A stretch of 64,000 nucleotides of DNA from JAVBMU01 sp031551755 (GTDB taxonomy: Bacteria; Actinomycetota; Actinomycetes; Actinomycetales; Cellulomonadaceae): positions 1 through 64,000 of the forward strand of contig JAVBNE010000006.1 of assembly GCA_031551755.1 (NCBI GenBank), given 5' to 3'. Below, one piece after another: positions 1 through 8,647 of this stretch (its first letter is position 1; the number at the start of each line of letters is the position of its first letter). Under the pieces are notes generated by a model. It was not told the DNA's origin. It saw nothing but the letters and a program-made list of their open reading frames with translations, and searched no databases. The position numbers and the translations under genes were made by a program.

Positions 1-320
1 ACCCAGCCACCACAACGGCAACCAAACAGCCCACACCCACCAAAACGGCATCGACAAACAAACACACTGTTGAGTTCACAAACAACCACCACACACCCCA
101 CCCCACACCAACCAAGACGCAGAATGAAAGGGGCAACCCACGCAACTTACCAGATCCGCATCGAAATGCGCAACCGCGTTCTGTTCAGTGGGAGTCTCAC
201 CCGTTGCACGTCCAGCCCTCGCTTCTTTCGGCGGTGCTGTCCGTTCCGCTGTCGGGCGAACCTTGAAGACTCTACACGCTCTCCAGGCGGTTGCCAACCC
301 CGAAGGTGCCTTCGGGGCCG
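1..320 (-). promoter_or_regulatory. rRNA operon promoters and leader (16S gene lies off the left edge)
   Basis: No protein gene is convincing here. Read on the minus strand there are two promoter-like pairs: TTGGCA-17 nt-TAGAGT (269-297) and TTGCGC-18 nt-TAAGTT (144-173). Downstream, the transcript becomes G/U-rich and contains GAACTCAACAGTGTGTTTG (about 58-76), a sequence I recognise as typical of actinobacterial 16S rRNA leaders just before the processing stem. The position downstream of tyrS on the same strand fits a ribosomal operon. The 16S gene itself is outside the window, so this call rests on the leader motif and the tandem promoters. Confidence 0.72.
298..317 (-). terminator. hairpin between tyrS and the rRNA promoters
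   Basis: Perfect inverted repeat CCCCGAAG-GTGC-CTTCGGGG, about 200 nt beyond the tyrS stop and immediately upstream of the first rRNA -35 box. There is no U-run on either strand. It could end the tyrS transcript or be a structure at the promoter. About 180 nt between it and tyrS (318-517) hold nothing I can assign. Confidence 0.4.
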
Positions 321-517
321 TCCGACCGGACGCTAGTACCTGCGTTAACCGCCCGCCTTCACCATTCTCCCTGGTCACAGGCCTCTCAAAGGCAGACTCG
401 AAGAGTCCATCTGCATACGGAGGCGCTACTCCCTGCGCGGGGCACATGACAGCCCGTACACGGGAACACGGCATCGGCGCCCGGTCAGCACCTCGGCGAC
501 ATGACCGCTCCCGTTCG

Positions 518-1786
518 TCACTCGGTCGGAGTCTTCGCGACGGCCAGCGTTCGTTTCCCGCGCCGGATGACCGCGAACCTACCGTGCAGCAGATCACTGG
601 CAGCGAGGACCGCCTCATCATCGGCAACCTTCGCGTTGTTGACGTACGCACCCCCGTCGTTGATCGCACGCCGCGCCGCGCCGCGCGACGCGACGAGCCC
701 GGAGCCCACCAGGAGATCCACTATCGGGGTTCCTGCGTCGGCCGAGACCTGCGGCAACTCGGCGACCGCGGCCGCCAGCGTGGCCTCGTCCAACGAACTC
801 AGCTGACCCCGCCCGAACAGCGCCTGACTAGCCTCGATTACGGCCGCGGTCGCGTCAGCACCGTGCACCAACGTGGTGACGTCGCCAGCCAGTGCCCGTT
901 GGGCCTCGCGTGCCCCTGGCCGTTCCTCGACCGCACGCGTGAGCTCTTCGATCTCGTCCCGTGTGCGGAAAGTAAACACCTTGAGCCATGCCACGACATC
1001 GGCATCGGCGGCGTTCACCCAGAACTGGTAGAAGGCGTAGGGAGACATCTGCTCGGAATCGAGCCAGACAGCGCCCCCCTCCGTCTTGCCGAACTTCGTG
1101 CCGTCCGCCTTGGTGATCAGCGGCGTCGTCATGGCGTGCACACCGGCGCCCTCCGCCTTACGAATCAGTTCGACCCCGGAGAGTAGGTTGCCCCACTGAT
1201 CGTTGCCACCGGTCTGCAGAGTGACCCCATGCCGCAGGAACAACTCGCGGTAATCCAGCCCTTGGAGGATCTGGTAGCTGAACTCGGTGAAGCTGATGCC
1301 CTCATCGGAGCGCAGACGCCGAGCCACGGTGTCCTTGGCGAGCATCGTCCCGAGCCGGTAGTGCTTGCCGATGTCCCTCAGGAAGTCGATCGCAGACATC
1401 CCGGCGGTCCAGTCCAGGTTGTTGACCACCCGAGCCGCGTTCGGACCCTCGAAATCGAGAAACCGTGCCACCTGACCCGCGATGCGCTCGGTCCAGGCCG
1501 CCACTACCTCCTTCGTGTTCAAAGTCCGCTCCCCCGACTGCCGCGGGTCACCGATCATGCCGGTGGCGCCACCGACCAGCGCGACAGGCCTGTGGCCGGC
1601 GAGCTGTAGATGGCGGAGAAGGATCAGCTGGACAAGGTTGCCGTGGTGCAGACTCGGCGCCGTGGGATCGAAACCGCAGTAGTAGGTGATCGGCTCATCA
1701 CCGGACAACGCCGCTCGCAGGGCTGCCTCGTCGGTGGTCTGCGCGACCAGCCCACGCCACTGCAACTCGTCCAGAATGTCACTCAC
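518..1786 (-). CDS. tyrS: Tyrosyl-tRNA synthetase
   Basis: Charges tRNA-Tyr with tyrosine in the cytoplasm. The roughly 422-residue product has the usual TyrS length. It shows the class I HIGH-type motif as HHGNL (near residue 47), the tyrosine-pocket YCGFDPTAPSLH, a KMSKS-type loop as KFGKTEGG (near 230), and a C-terminal S4 RNA-binding domain ending in KTPTE. I place the start at GTG 1786 because GGGAG lies five bases upstream; GTG 1792 overlaps that ribosome site. A -10-like TAGGGT at 1822-1827 gives a leader of about 30 nt. It lies 67 nt after mpg on the same strand and before the rRNA promoters. Confidence 0.96.
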   Translation of the reverse strand: MSDILDELQWRGLVAQTTDEAALRAALSGDEPITYYCGFDPTAPSLHHGNLVQLILLRHLQLAGHRPVALVGGATGMIGDPRQSGERTLNTKEVVAAWTERIAGQVARFLDFEGPNAARVVNNLDWTAGMSAIDFLRDIGKHYRLGTMLAKDTVARRLRSDEGISFTEFSYQILQGLDYRELFLRHGVTLQTGGNDQWGNLLSGVELIRKAEGAGVHAMTTPLITKADGTKFGKTEGGAVWLDSEQMSPYAFYQFWVNAADADVVAWLKVFTFRTRDEIEELTRAVEERPGAREAQRALAGDVTTLVHGADATAAVIEASQALFGRGQLSSLDEATLAAAVAELPQVSADAGTPIVDLLVGSGLVASRGAARRAINDGGAYVNNAKVADDEAVLAASDLLHGRFAVIRRGKRTLAVAKTPTE

Positions 1787-1853
1787 GGCCACTCCCTAGG
1801 TATCGCGTACGGCTCGCGTCGACCCTAGTAGGCCCACGACTGTTCGTGCCCAT

Positions 1854-2573
1854 TCATTTCACGGCCGGTGGCTTCGTACTGCGCCGGCCCGCTGGTCGGT
1901 AGGCCGACACCGTCGGCTCACCGGCCAACCACATCCGCCATGGGAAGCGCTGACCACTCCCACCCTCCCCACCGACACCCACACGCGGTCCCGTCGCGAT
2001 CACGGGCCGACCCGTCGAAGCCTCCCCAGTCCCTGCCGGCCGCCCGAGCGGGGAGCTCTCACTGAGATCCACCTCTGGGAACCGGTCCCCAGGCAGCTCG
2101 ATCGCCAGCCGCCCACCCGCTCCGGCCAGCTCCGCACCGTCATCGCTCAGATCGACTCCCAGCGCGACTGCGAGCCGCGCCGGACCACTGGCCAGATCAC
2201 GATCGGTGTGCACCGTGCCCCGAGCCACCCGCCGGGACCGCGCCACATCTGCCCCCTCGACGATCTCCCCCGCCCGCAACAGAACCGCGGAAGCGGTACC
2301 CGGCGGACCGCAGACGACGTTGACGCAATGGTGCAGGCCGAGGTGCCGGTACACATACAGCCCCCCGGGCTCCCCGAACATGGTGGCGTTGCGACGTCCG
2401 TTACCACCGAAGGCATGCGAACCCGGGTCATCAGCGCCACCGTAGGCCTCGACCTCCGTCAACCGCACCACGACGACGCCGTCCGCCGCCCGGGCGGTCA
2501 CCCGCGCACCCAGCAGTTCCCGGGCGACGTCGAGCACCGGGCGGTCACACCAGTCGCGGTCAACGAAGACCAT
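1854..2573 (-). CDS. mpg: 3-methyladenine DNA glycosylase (AAG/Mpg family)
   Basis: Base-excision repair enzyme that removes alkylated purines such as 3-methyladenine. The 239-residue product shows the family pattern: TEVEAYGG (39-46) with the catalytic-region glutamates, a DPGSHAFGG loop, RNATMF, and GLYVYRHLGLHHCVN, the last matching the human AAG segment after the active site. The reading frame is open upstream, but the family N-terminus begins at MVFVDRDW, so I use ATG 2573. This start lies 14 nt inside the end of the upstream kinase gene, suggesting translational coupling. The C-terminal 40 residues after the catalytic core are basic and less conserved in appearance. Confidence 0.9.
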   Translation of the reverse strand: MVFVDRDWCDRPVLDVARELLGARVTARAADGVVVVRLTEVEAYGGADDPGSHAFGGNGRRNATMFGEPGGLYVYRHLGLHHCVNVVCGPPGTASAVLLRAGEIVEGADVARSRRVARGTVHTDRDLASGPARLAVALGVDLSDDGAELAGAGGRLAIELPGDRFPEVDLSESSPLGRPAGTGEASTGRPVIATGPRVGVGGEGGSGQRFPWRMWLAGEPTVSAYRPAGRRSTKPPAVK

Positions 2574-3159
2574 CGGCCCGTCCCAGGTTGACCACTGAGC
2601 CAAATCCGTCCAACCGTACATCGGCGCGGTCTCGAGTCTCTTCCGCCGCATAGATGGACGCTTCGTCCGCCATCCAGCGCATCCACTCGGCCCGAACCGC
2701 TTCGCCGTCGCGTGCGAGTCCACGGCGTAGCCGGAGAGCGTCGTCGGCCTCCACCCAGATCAGCAGGGTGGTCACGGGATCGAACCGCCGGGCGCCCGCT
2801 CCGCACCCCTCGACCACAAGCACCGGTTCAGCCGGCACCTCATGCCACTCGGCGTACTCGCCCCGCTCCCAGTCGTAACGTTGGAACCGCGCAAGCGCAC
2901 CGAACTGCAAGGGGTCGATGATCTGTTTGCCCAGGCGATCGATGCCGTCGACCAGCCCTTGCCAGCCCGGGTACAAGTCATCCATGTGCACGACCTGCGC
3001 AGGCAAGGCGGTGCCGAGCTGCGCCGCAAGGCTCGACTTACCCGATCCGGCCGGACCGTCGACCAACACCAGCCGGGTCTGCTGGGCCGGACCCAAGCGA
3101 GCCGCCCCCGACCGCACCAAGTCGACCAGGTCGGTGAGCACGGCCACGGACGTGCTCAC
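2560..3159 (-). CDS. P-loop kinase, uridine kinase-like
   Basis: A 199-residue P-loop NTPase with the Walker A motif GPAGSGKSS (35-43), a switch-like HMDDLYPGW (substrate region seen in uridine/pantothenate-type kinases), VEGCGAG and a basic lid region with RLRRGLARDG. The family resemblance is to small uridine kinase-like proteins of actinobacteria; the true substrate is unknown. The start is GTG 3159, four bases after the argH stop, so it is probably translated from the arg transcript. It overlaps mpg by 14 nt. A function in nucleoside salvage is inference only. Confidence 0.78.
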   Translation of the reverse strand: MSTSVAVLTDLVDLVRSGAARLGPAQQTRLVLVDGPAGSGKSSLAAQLGTALPAQVVHMDDLYPGWQGLVDGIDRLGKQIIDPLQFGALARFQRYDWERGEYAEWHEVPAEPVLVVEGCGAGARRFDPVTTLLIWVEADDALRLRRGLARDGEAVRAEWMRWMADEASIYAAEETRDRADVRLDGFGSVVNLGRADGLR

Positions 3160-3163
3160 CGAC

Positions 3164-4594
3164 TCAGTCCTGAGCCCAGAACCGGTACTCCGCCAACCGT
3201 TCGCGCGCCTGCTCCAGCTGCTCCGCGACTCGCTCGGGTGCTGTCCCACCGACCGCATTACGAGATGCCATGGACCCCTCAACGCTCAGCACATCCCGTA
3301 CACCGGACGTCAGATGCGGCGAGATCGCGGCGAGGTCCGCGTCGGTCAAATCCCATAACTCGAAGCCGCGGTCCTCACAGACCCGGACACATTCGCCCGC
3401 CACCTCATGGGCCACCCGGAAGGCCACCCCCTGCCGCACCAACCATTCGGCCACGTCGGTCGCCAGCGAGAAGCCCTGGGGAGCGAGTGTCGCCATCCGG
3501 TCAGTGTCGAACGTGAGTGTGGCGATCATCCCGGCGAAGGCCGGCAGCAACACCTCGAGAGTGTCGACCTGATCGAAGACCGGCTCCTTGTCCTCCTGCA
3601 AGTCACGGTTGTACGCCAGCGGCAGCCCCTTGAGAGTCGCGAGGAGCCCCGTGAGGTCGCCGATGAGCCGGCCTGCCTTGCCCCGAGCAAGTTCGGCGAC
3701 ATCCGGGTTCTTCTTCTGCGGCATGATGCTCGACCCGGTCGAGTACGAGTCGTGAAGCCGCACGAAACCGAACTCCTTGGTCGACCAGAGGATGACCTCC
3801 TCAGCCAACCGGGACAGATCGACGGCAAGCATGGCGCAGACGAACGCGAACTCGGCCATGACGTCTCGAGCGGCCGTGCCGTCGATCGAGTTCTCCACCG
3901 GCCCGGCGAAACCAAGTTCGGCCGCCACCGCCGCCGGGTCGAGACCGAGCGAGGACCCCGCCAGCGCCCCGGACCCGTAAGGCGACTTCGCCGCCCGGAC
4001 ATCCCAGTCGATGAACCGGTCGACGTCGCGCAACAAAGGCCACGTGTGCGCCAGGAGGTGGTGGGCCAGCAGCACGGGCTGGGCGTGCTGAAGGTGTGTC
4101 CGTCCAGGCATCGGCGCACCCGGGTGGGCCGCCGCCTGGTCGACCAGGGCTTCGACGACATCCAACGTCAGTCGCGTCACCATCCGCGCGGCATCGCGAA
4201 GGTACATCCGGGTCAGGGTGGCGATCTGGTCGTTGCGCGAGCGGCCGGCCCGCAGCTTGCCGCCCACCGGCCCGGCCCGCTCGATCAGCCCTCGCTCCAG
4301 CGCGGTGTGCACGTCCTCGTCGTCGTCAGCCGGGAGGAACGCCCCCGACTCGACATCCGCCCTGAGGGTCTCCAGGCCGGCCAGCATGCCCGCCAGCTCC
4401 GCGTCGTCGAGCAGTCCGGCCCGGTGCAGGACCCGGGCGTGCGCACACGACCCGGCGATGTCCTGACCGGCCAACCGCCAATCGAAGTGCGTGGACTTGC
4501 TCAGGGCCGCGAGCGCGTCGGCGGGACCGCCGGCGAACCGCCCACCCCACAGGGACACACGCCCGGGCTGCTCGGGAAGGCTCGTATCAGTCAT
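3164..4594 (-). CDS. argH: Argininosuccinate lyase
   Basis: Last step of arginine synthesis: splits argininosuccinate into arginine and fumarate. The 476-residue protein contains the fumarase/aspartase superfamily signature GSSIMPQKKNPD (287-298), the LWGGRFAGG N-terminus typical of ArgH, the RTHLQHAQP block with the catalytic histidine (170), and RSRNDQ (119-124). It overlaps the end of argG by 8 nt, so argG and argH are co-translated. It is followed by the kinase gene after four bases. Confidence 0.98.
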   Translation of the reverse strand: MTDTSLPEQPGRVSLWGGRFAGGPADALAALSKSTHFDWRLAGQDIAGSCAHARVLHRAGLLDDAELAGMLAGLETLRADVESGAFLPADDDEDVHTALERGLIERAGPVGGKLRAGRSRNDQIATLTRMYLRDAARMVTRLTLDVVEALVDQAAAHPGAPMPGRTHLQHAQPVLLAHHLLAHTWPLLRDVDRFIDWDVRAAKSPYGSGALAGSSLGLDPAAVAAELGFAGPVENSIDGTAARDVMAEFAFVCAMLAVDLSRLAEEVILWSTKEFGFVRLHDSYSTGSSIMPQKKNPDVAELARGKAGRLIGDLTGLLATLKGLPLAYNRDLQEDKEPVFDQVDTLEVLLPAFAGMIATLTFDTDRMATLAPQGFSLATDVAEWLVRQGVAFRVAHEVAGECVRVCEDRGFELWDLTDADLAAISPHLTSGVRDVLSVEGSMASRNAVGGTAPERVAEQLEQARERLAEYRFWAQD

Positions 4595-5822
4595 GCAGGC
4601 TCCCCGTTCCGAAGTCCACGCCGTGGCCGAATTTCTCGTCGCGGGCGGCAGCGAGCTTCGCGGTCAAGCCGTAGATCTCGATGAAGCCCTTTGCCTGGGA
4701 CTGGTCGTAGGAGTCGCCCTCGTCGTAGGTCGCGAGGTTGAAGTCGTAGAGGCTGGACTCGGAACGGCGGCCGGTGACGGTCGCCCGTCCACCGTGCAGC
4801 ACCAGACGGATGTCACCCGAAACGTACCGCTGGGTGTCGTCGATGAACACGTCGAGCGACTTCTTCAACGGGCTGAACCACATGCCGTCGTAAACCAGCT
4901 CGGACCAGCGCTGCTCAACCCCGCGCTTGAACCGGGCCTGTTCGCGTTCGACGGTGACGTTCTCCAGCTCCTGGTGGGCGGCGATCAAGGCGATGGCGCC
5001 CGGAGCCTCATAGATCTCCCGGGACTTGATGCCCACGAGCCGGTCCTCGACGATGTCGATCCGGCCGACGCCCTGGGCTCCGGCGCGCCGGTTCATCTCC
5101 TGAATTGCCCGCAACGGCGTCACCGGCACCTCGTCCAAGGCCACCGGGATGCCCTCTTTGAAGGTGATGATGACCTCGTCGGCGACCGGCGGGAACGTGG
5201 GGTCGTCGGTGTAGGAGTAGACGTCCTTGGTGGGCGCGTTCCAGATGTCCTCCAGGAAGCCGGTCTCGATGGCACGACCCCAGACGTTCTGGTCGATCGA
5301 GAACGGGTTGTGCTTCGTGGTGGCGATCGGCAGCGAGTGCTTCTCGGCGTACTCAATGGCCTTCTCGCGCGTCAGCGCGAGGTCGCGGACCGGGGCGATG
5401 GTCTTGAGGTCAGGAGCCAACGACGTCGTGGCCACCTCGAACCGGACCTGGTCATTCCCCTTGCCCGTGCAGCCGTGGGCGACGGTGGTGGCGCCGAACT
5501 GACGGGCCGCACGCACCATGTGCTTGACGATCACCGGACGCGAGATTGCCGACACCAACGGGTAGCGGTCAAGGTACATGCCGTTCGCCCGCAGGGCAGG
5601 CATGCAGTACTCGGCGGCGAACTCCTCGCGCGCGTCGGCCACGTAGGCCTCCACCGCGCCGCAGTCCAAGGCACGGCGACGGATGACCTCAAGGTCCTCG
5701 CCCCCCTGGCCGACGTCCACCGCAACCGCAACGACCTCGGCCCCGGTCGCCTCCGCGATCCAGCCGATGGCAACAGAGGTGTCCAGGCCGCCGGAGTAGG
5801 CGAGCACGACGCGTTCAGTCAT
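4587..5822 (-). CDS. argG: Argininosuccinate synthase
   Basis: ATP-dependent condensation of citrulline and aspartate to argininosuccinate. The 411-residue product begins MTERVVLAYSGGLDTS, whose YSGGLDTS is the ATP pyrophosphatase P-loop of the family; HGCTGKGNDQVRFE is the second nucleotide-binding signature. An extended reading frame starts eight codons earlier, but ATG 5822 has GGAAG at a proper distance. It is separated from argR by 88 nt, in which I see no clear ARG box, so it may be read through from argCJBDFR or have its own weak promoter. Confidence 0.98.
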   Translation of the reverse strand: MTERVVLAYSGGLDTSVAIGWIAEATGAEVVAVAVDVGQGGEDLEVIRRRALDCGAVEAYVADAREEFAAEYCMPALRANGMYLDRYPLVSAISRPVIVKHMVRAARQFGATTVAHGCTGKGNDQVRFEVATTSLAPDLKTIAPVRDLALTREKAIEYAEKHSLPIATTKHNPFSIDQNVWGRAIETGFLEDIWNAPTKDVYSYTDDPTFPPVADEVIITFKEGIPVALDEVPVTPLRAIQEMNRRAGAQGVGRIDIVEDRLVGIKSREIYEAPGAIALIAAHQELENVTVEREQARFKRGVEQRWSELVYDGMWFSPLKKSLDVFIDDTQRYVSGDIRLVLHGGRATVTGRRSESSLYDFNLATYDEGDSYDQSQAKGFIEIYGLTAKLAAARDEKFGHGVDFGTGSLHD

Positions 5823-5910
5823 GAGGTCTTCCTTCTTGATGAGCACTGACAGGGGGCAAAGCGGTGGGTACGGCCCGGTGTGACACCACAGGGTGCCATC
5901 ACCTGGCTCA

Positions 5911-6417
5911 TCACCCGGATAAGTCCAGGAAACGGCGGGCGAGGTCGGCCCCGCCCGCCGGGTCGCGGGCGATCACCAGGATCGTGTCATCCCCCGCGAT
6001 ACACCCGAGCACGTCGGGCAGCACCGAATGGTCGATCGCCGAGGCGAGGAAGTTCGCTGCGCCCGGTGGGGTGCGCAGGACGACGAGATTCGCCGAGGCT
6101 TCGGCGGAGACCAACATGTCCGCGCACAGCCGGGCCAACCGCGTCGCCAGGTACTCGGCGGAGTCCCCCGCGCGCAAGGTACGATCTCCGCCTTCCCCTG
6201 GAACAGCGTAGACAAGCTCGCCGGAGCCCTGTCGCACCTTCTCGGCCCGCAACTCGATGAGGTCCCGCGACAAGGTCGCCTGCGTGACGCTCACCCCGGA
6301 GGCCGCGAGCGCCGTCGCGAGCTCCGCCTGCGAGTGGATCTCGGCATGTTGGATGATCTCGACGATCCGCGCGTGCCGAGCCGCCCGCGTGGTCGGCTGG
6401 GTCGTCTGCGCGGTCAT
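5911..6417 (-). CDS. argR: Arginine repressor
   Basis: Hexameric arginine-sensing repressor of the arginine genes. The 168-residue protein has an N-terminal winged helix with SQAELATAL and the recognition segment VTQATLSRDL, followed by the C-terminal oligomerisation and arginine-binding domain with GDDTILVIARDP. The start ATG overlaps the argF stop by four bases (ATGA), so repressor and enzymes come from one message. The expected target, an ARG box, is found over the argC promoter at the head of the operon. Confidence 0.96.
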   Translation of the reverse strand: MTAQTTQPTTRAARHARIVEIIQHAEIHSQAELATALAASGVSVTQATLSRDLIELRAEKVRQGSGELVYAVPGEGGDRTLRAGDSAEYLATRLARLCADMLVSAEASANLVVLRTPPGAANFLASAIDHSVLPDVLGCIAGDDTILVIARDPAGGADLARRFLDLSG

Positions 6418-7349
6418 TGCCGGTCCAGGAGCCAGGTGAGTAACGCCTTCTGTGCGTGGAGGCGGTTCTCGGCCTCGTCCCAGACGACCGACTGTTTGCC
6501 GTCGATCACCTCGGCGGTGATCTCCTTCCCGCGATAGGCCGGCAGGCAGTGCAGGACGACGGCGTCAGGAGCGGCGAGCGCCATCAGTTCCGTGTTGACC
6601 TGGAATGGGATGAAGGGCTGCGCGCGGCTCTCCGCTTGCGCCTCATCGCCCATGGACACCCAGGTGTCGGTGGCGACGACGTCGGCTCTCCGCACGGCCT
6701 CGGCGGGGTCGGTGGTGACGGTCACCGAGCCGCCGGTGGCCCGGGCGATCTGCTCGGCGTCGGCCACCACACCTGGCTCGGGCAGCCAACCGTCAGGACC
6801 GGCCACCTTGACGTGCATCCCGGCCGTCGCTCCGCCGAGGAGGTAAGAGTGCGCCATGTTGTTGGCACCGTCGCCGACATAGGCCAACGTCTGACCGGCG
6901 AGCGCTGCGACCCCACCTCGGTGTTGGGCGATGGTCAGGAGATCCGCCAAGACCTGGCAGGGGTGGAACTCATCGGTCAGCGCGTTGACGACCGGCACCC
7001 GGCTGACCGCTGCCATGGCCTCCACCCGCTCCTGGCCGGCGGTGCGCCACACGATGGCGGCCACCTGCCGGTCGAGCACCCGGGTGGTGTCCTCGATCGG
7101 TTCCCCGCGACCGAGTTGACTCACCCCGGACTCCAGGACGAGCGGGTACCCGCCGAGTTCGGTGATGCCGACGCTGAACGACACCCGGGTGCGGGTGGAC
7201 GGTTTGTCAAAGATCACGGCGACTGCCCGCGGACCGGCCAACGGCGTGAACCCGGTCCGGTCGCCACGCATCTTCCAGGCCAGAGTCAACACCTGCGCCT
7301 GCTCGGTGGGGGTCAGGTCGTCGTCACGCAGGAAATGCGGCACGGGCAT
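6414..7349 (-). CDS. argF: Ornithine carbamoyltransferase
   Basis: Makes citrulline from ornithine and carbamoyl phosphate. The 311-residue protein has the carbamoyl-phosphate loop STRTR (51-55), the HPCQ motif (FHPCQVLADL), and the HCLP ornithine-side motif near residue 266. Its length and motifs match anabolic OTCases. It sits two bases after argD and overlaps argR, inside the argCJBDFR operon. Confidence 0.97.
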   Translation of the reverse strand: MPVPHFLRDDDLTPTEQAQVLTLAWKMRGDRTGFTPLAGPRAVAVIFDKPSTRTRVSFSVGITELGGYPLVLESGVSQLGRGEPIEDTTRVLDRQVAAIVWRTAGQERVEAMAAVSRVPVVNALTDEFHPCQVLADLLTIAQHRGGVAALAGQTLAYVGDGANNMAHSYLLGGATAGMHVKVAGPDGWLPEPGVVADAEQIARATGGSVTVTTDPAEAVRRADVVATDTWVSMGDEAQAESRAQPFIPFQVNTELMALAAPDAVVLHCLPAYRGKEITAEVIDGKQSVVWDEAENRLHAQKALLTWLLDRQ

Positions 7350-7351
7350 GG

Positions 7352-8647
7352 TCAGTCCTCGTCTTCGATGGTGAGGGCGCCGAAGAAGCCCACGACGTCG
7401 CGAGCTTGGTCGGCACTCAGGATGAGGGGTGGCGCCAGCCGGATCGCGTCCGGGGCCACCGCGTTGACGATGAACCCCGCGCGGAGTGCGGCTGCGGCCA
7501 CCTGGGTCGACACCGGCCGGGTGAGCTGCACGCCCAGGAGCAGTCCACGGCCTCGGACACCGGCGATCAGGGGGTTCCCCGCGGCGGTGATGCCCCGAGA
7601 CAGCAGGGCACCGACTTGCCGGGCGTTGCCCATCAGGTCATCGCGTTCGATCACTCCGAGGGTGGTGAGACCGGCCGCGGCGGCCACCGGGTTGCCCCCG
7701 AAGGTCGTGCCGTGTTGACCCCGGCCCAGCAGGGTGGCCGCCCGTTCACCGAAGGCGATCACGGCTCCCACCGGGAACCCGCCGCCGAGTCCCTTGGCCA
7801 CGGTGATGACATCAGGCTGGGCCCCGCCACCAATGTCGTGCTGCTGGAAGGCGAACCAGGAGCCCGTCCGCCCGACGCCGGTCTGGACCTCGTCGAGGAT
7901 GAGCAACGCCCCCGCCGCCTCGGTGAGCCCACGGGCCGCTGCGAGGTAACCGGGGGGCAGCGGACGGACTCCGGCCTCCCCTTGGATCGGCTCGACGACC
8001 AGAGCGGCCACACCGCCGCGCGCGGCGACAGCGGCCGGTTCGAAGGCTTCCGCCAGGGCGGTGAGGTCGCCGAAGGGCAGGAACTCGACTCCCCCGGGCA
8101 ACGGTTCGAAGGGTTCCCGGTAGGCCGCCTTGGAGGTGAGGGCGAGTGCGCCCATGGTCCGGCCGTGGAAGCCGCCCTCCAGAGCGACGATCCTCGTCCG
8201 GGTGCCGTCGCCACCGTTGCGCCGGGCCATCTTGAAAGCGGCCTCGTTGGCCTCGGCCCCGGAGTTGGTGAAGAACACATGCGAGCCGGCCGGCGCCCCG
8301 GCTACCGCGATGAGATGTTCCGCGAGGGTGATCTGGGTGGGTGAGGCGAAGAAGTTCGAGATGTGTCCTAGCGTCCCCAGTTGGGCGCTGATCGCCGCCG
8401 TCAGCGTCGGGTGGGCGTGCCCGAGGGCATTGACCGCGATCCCGCCGAGCAGGTCGAGGTAGCGGTTGTCGTCCGCGTCCCACACATAGGCGCCCTCACC
8501 TCTGACGAGCACCCGTTGGGGTGGGCCGAAGGTGTCCATGACCGCATGGGTGTACCGATCGACCCAATCCGCCTGCGTGGCGACCCCGGCCACGTGCGCA
8601 GCAGGGGTGGTCTGCGGCGCGCCCGGGTTCGGCACCAGCCCGTTCAT
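7352..8647 (-). CDS. argD: Acetylornithine aminotransferase
   Basis: PLP-dependent class III aminotransferase that converts N-acetylglutamate semialdehyde to N-acetylornithine. The 431-residue product shows the cofactor-lysine segment TVAKGLGGGFPVGA, LILDEVQTGVGRTG with the PLP aspartate, and FTNSGAEANEAA. I use ATG 8647, which overlaps the argB stop by four bases and follows AGGAGG; longer frames upstream run through argB and are not credible. In many bacteria the same enzyme also serves in lysine synthesis. Confidence 0.96.
   Translation of the reverse strand: MNGLVPNPGAPQTTPAAHVAGVATQADWVDRYTHAVMDTFGPPQRVLVRGEGAYVWDADDNRYLDLLGGIAVNALGHAHPTLTAAISAQLGTLGHISNFFASPTQITLAEHLIAVAGAPAGSHVFFTNSGAEANEAAFKMARRNGGDGTRTRIVALEGGFHGRTMGALALTSKAAYREPFEPLPGGVEFLPFGDLTALAEAFEPAAVAARGGVAALVVEPIQGEAGVRPLPPGYLAAARGLTEAAGALLILDEVQTGVGRTGSWFAFQQHDIGGGAQPDVITVAKGLGGGFPVGAVIAFGERAATLLGRGQHGTTFGGNPVAAAAGLTTLGVIERDDLMGNARQVGALLSRGITAAGNPLIAGVRGRGLLLGVQLTRPVSTQVAAAALRAGFIVNAVAPDAIRLAPPLILSADQARDVVGFFGALTIEDED

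Noticed and set aside
76..669. 197-residue minus-strand and 332-residue plus-strand (188-1186) reading frames at the left edge
   Set aside because: They lie in the rRNA leader region and antisense to tyrS, have no family pattern and show the Arg/Pro-rich composition of GC-rich shadow frames.
5823..5910. A second ARG box before argG
   Set aside because: The gap contains no AT-rich TGNAT-type palindrome comparable with that at argC.
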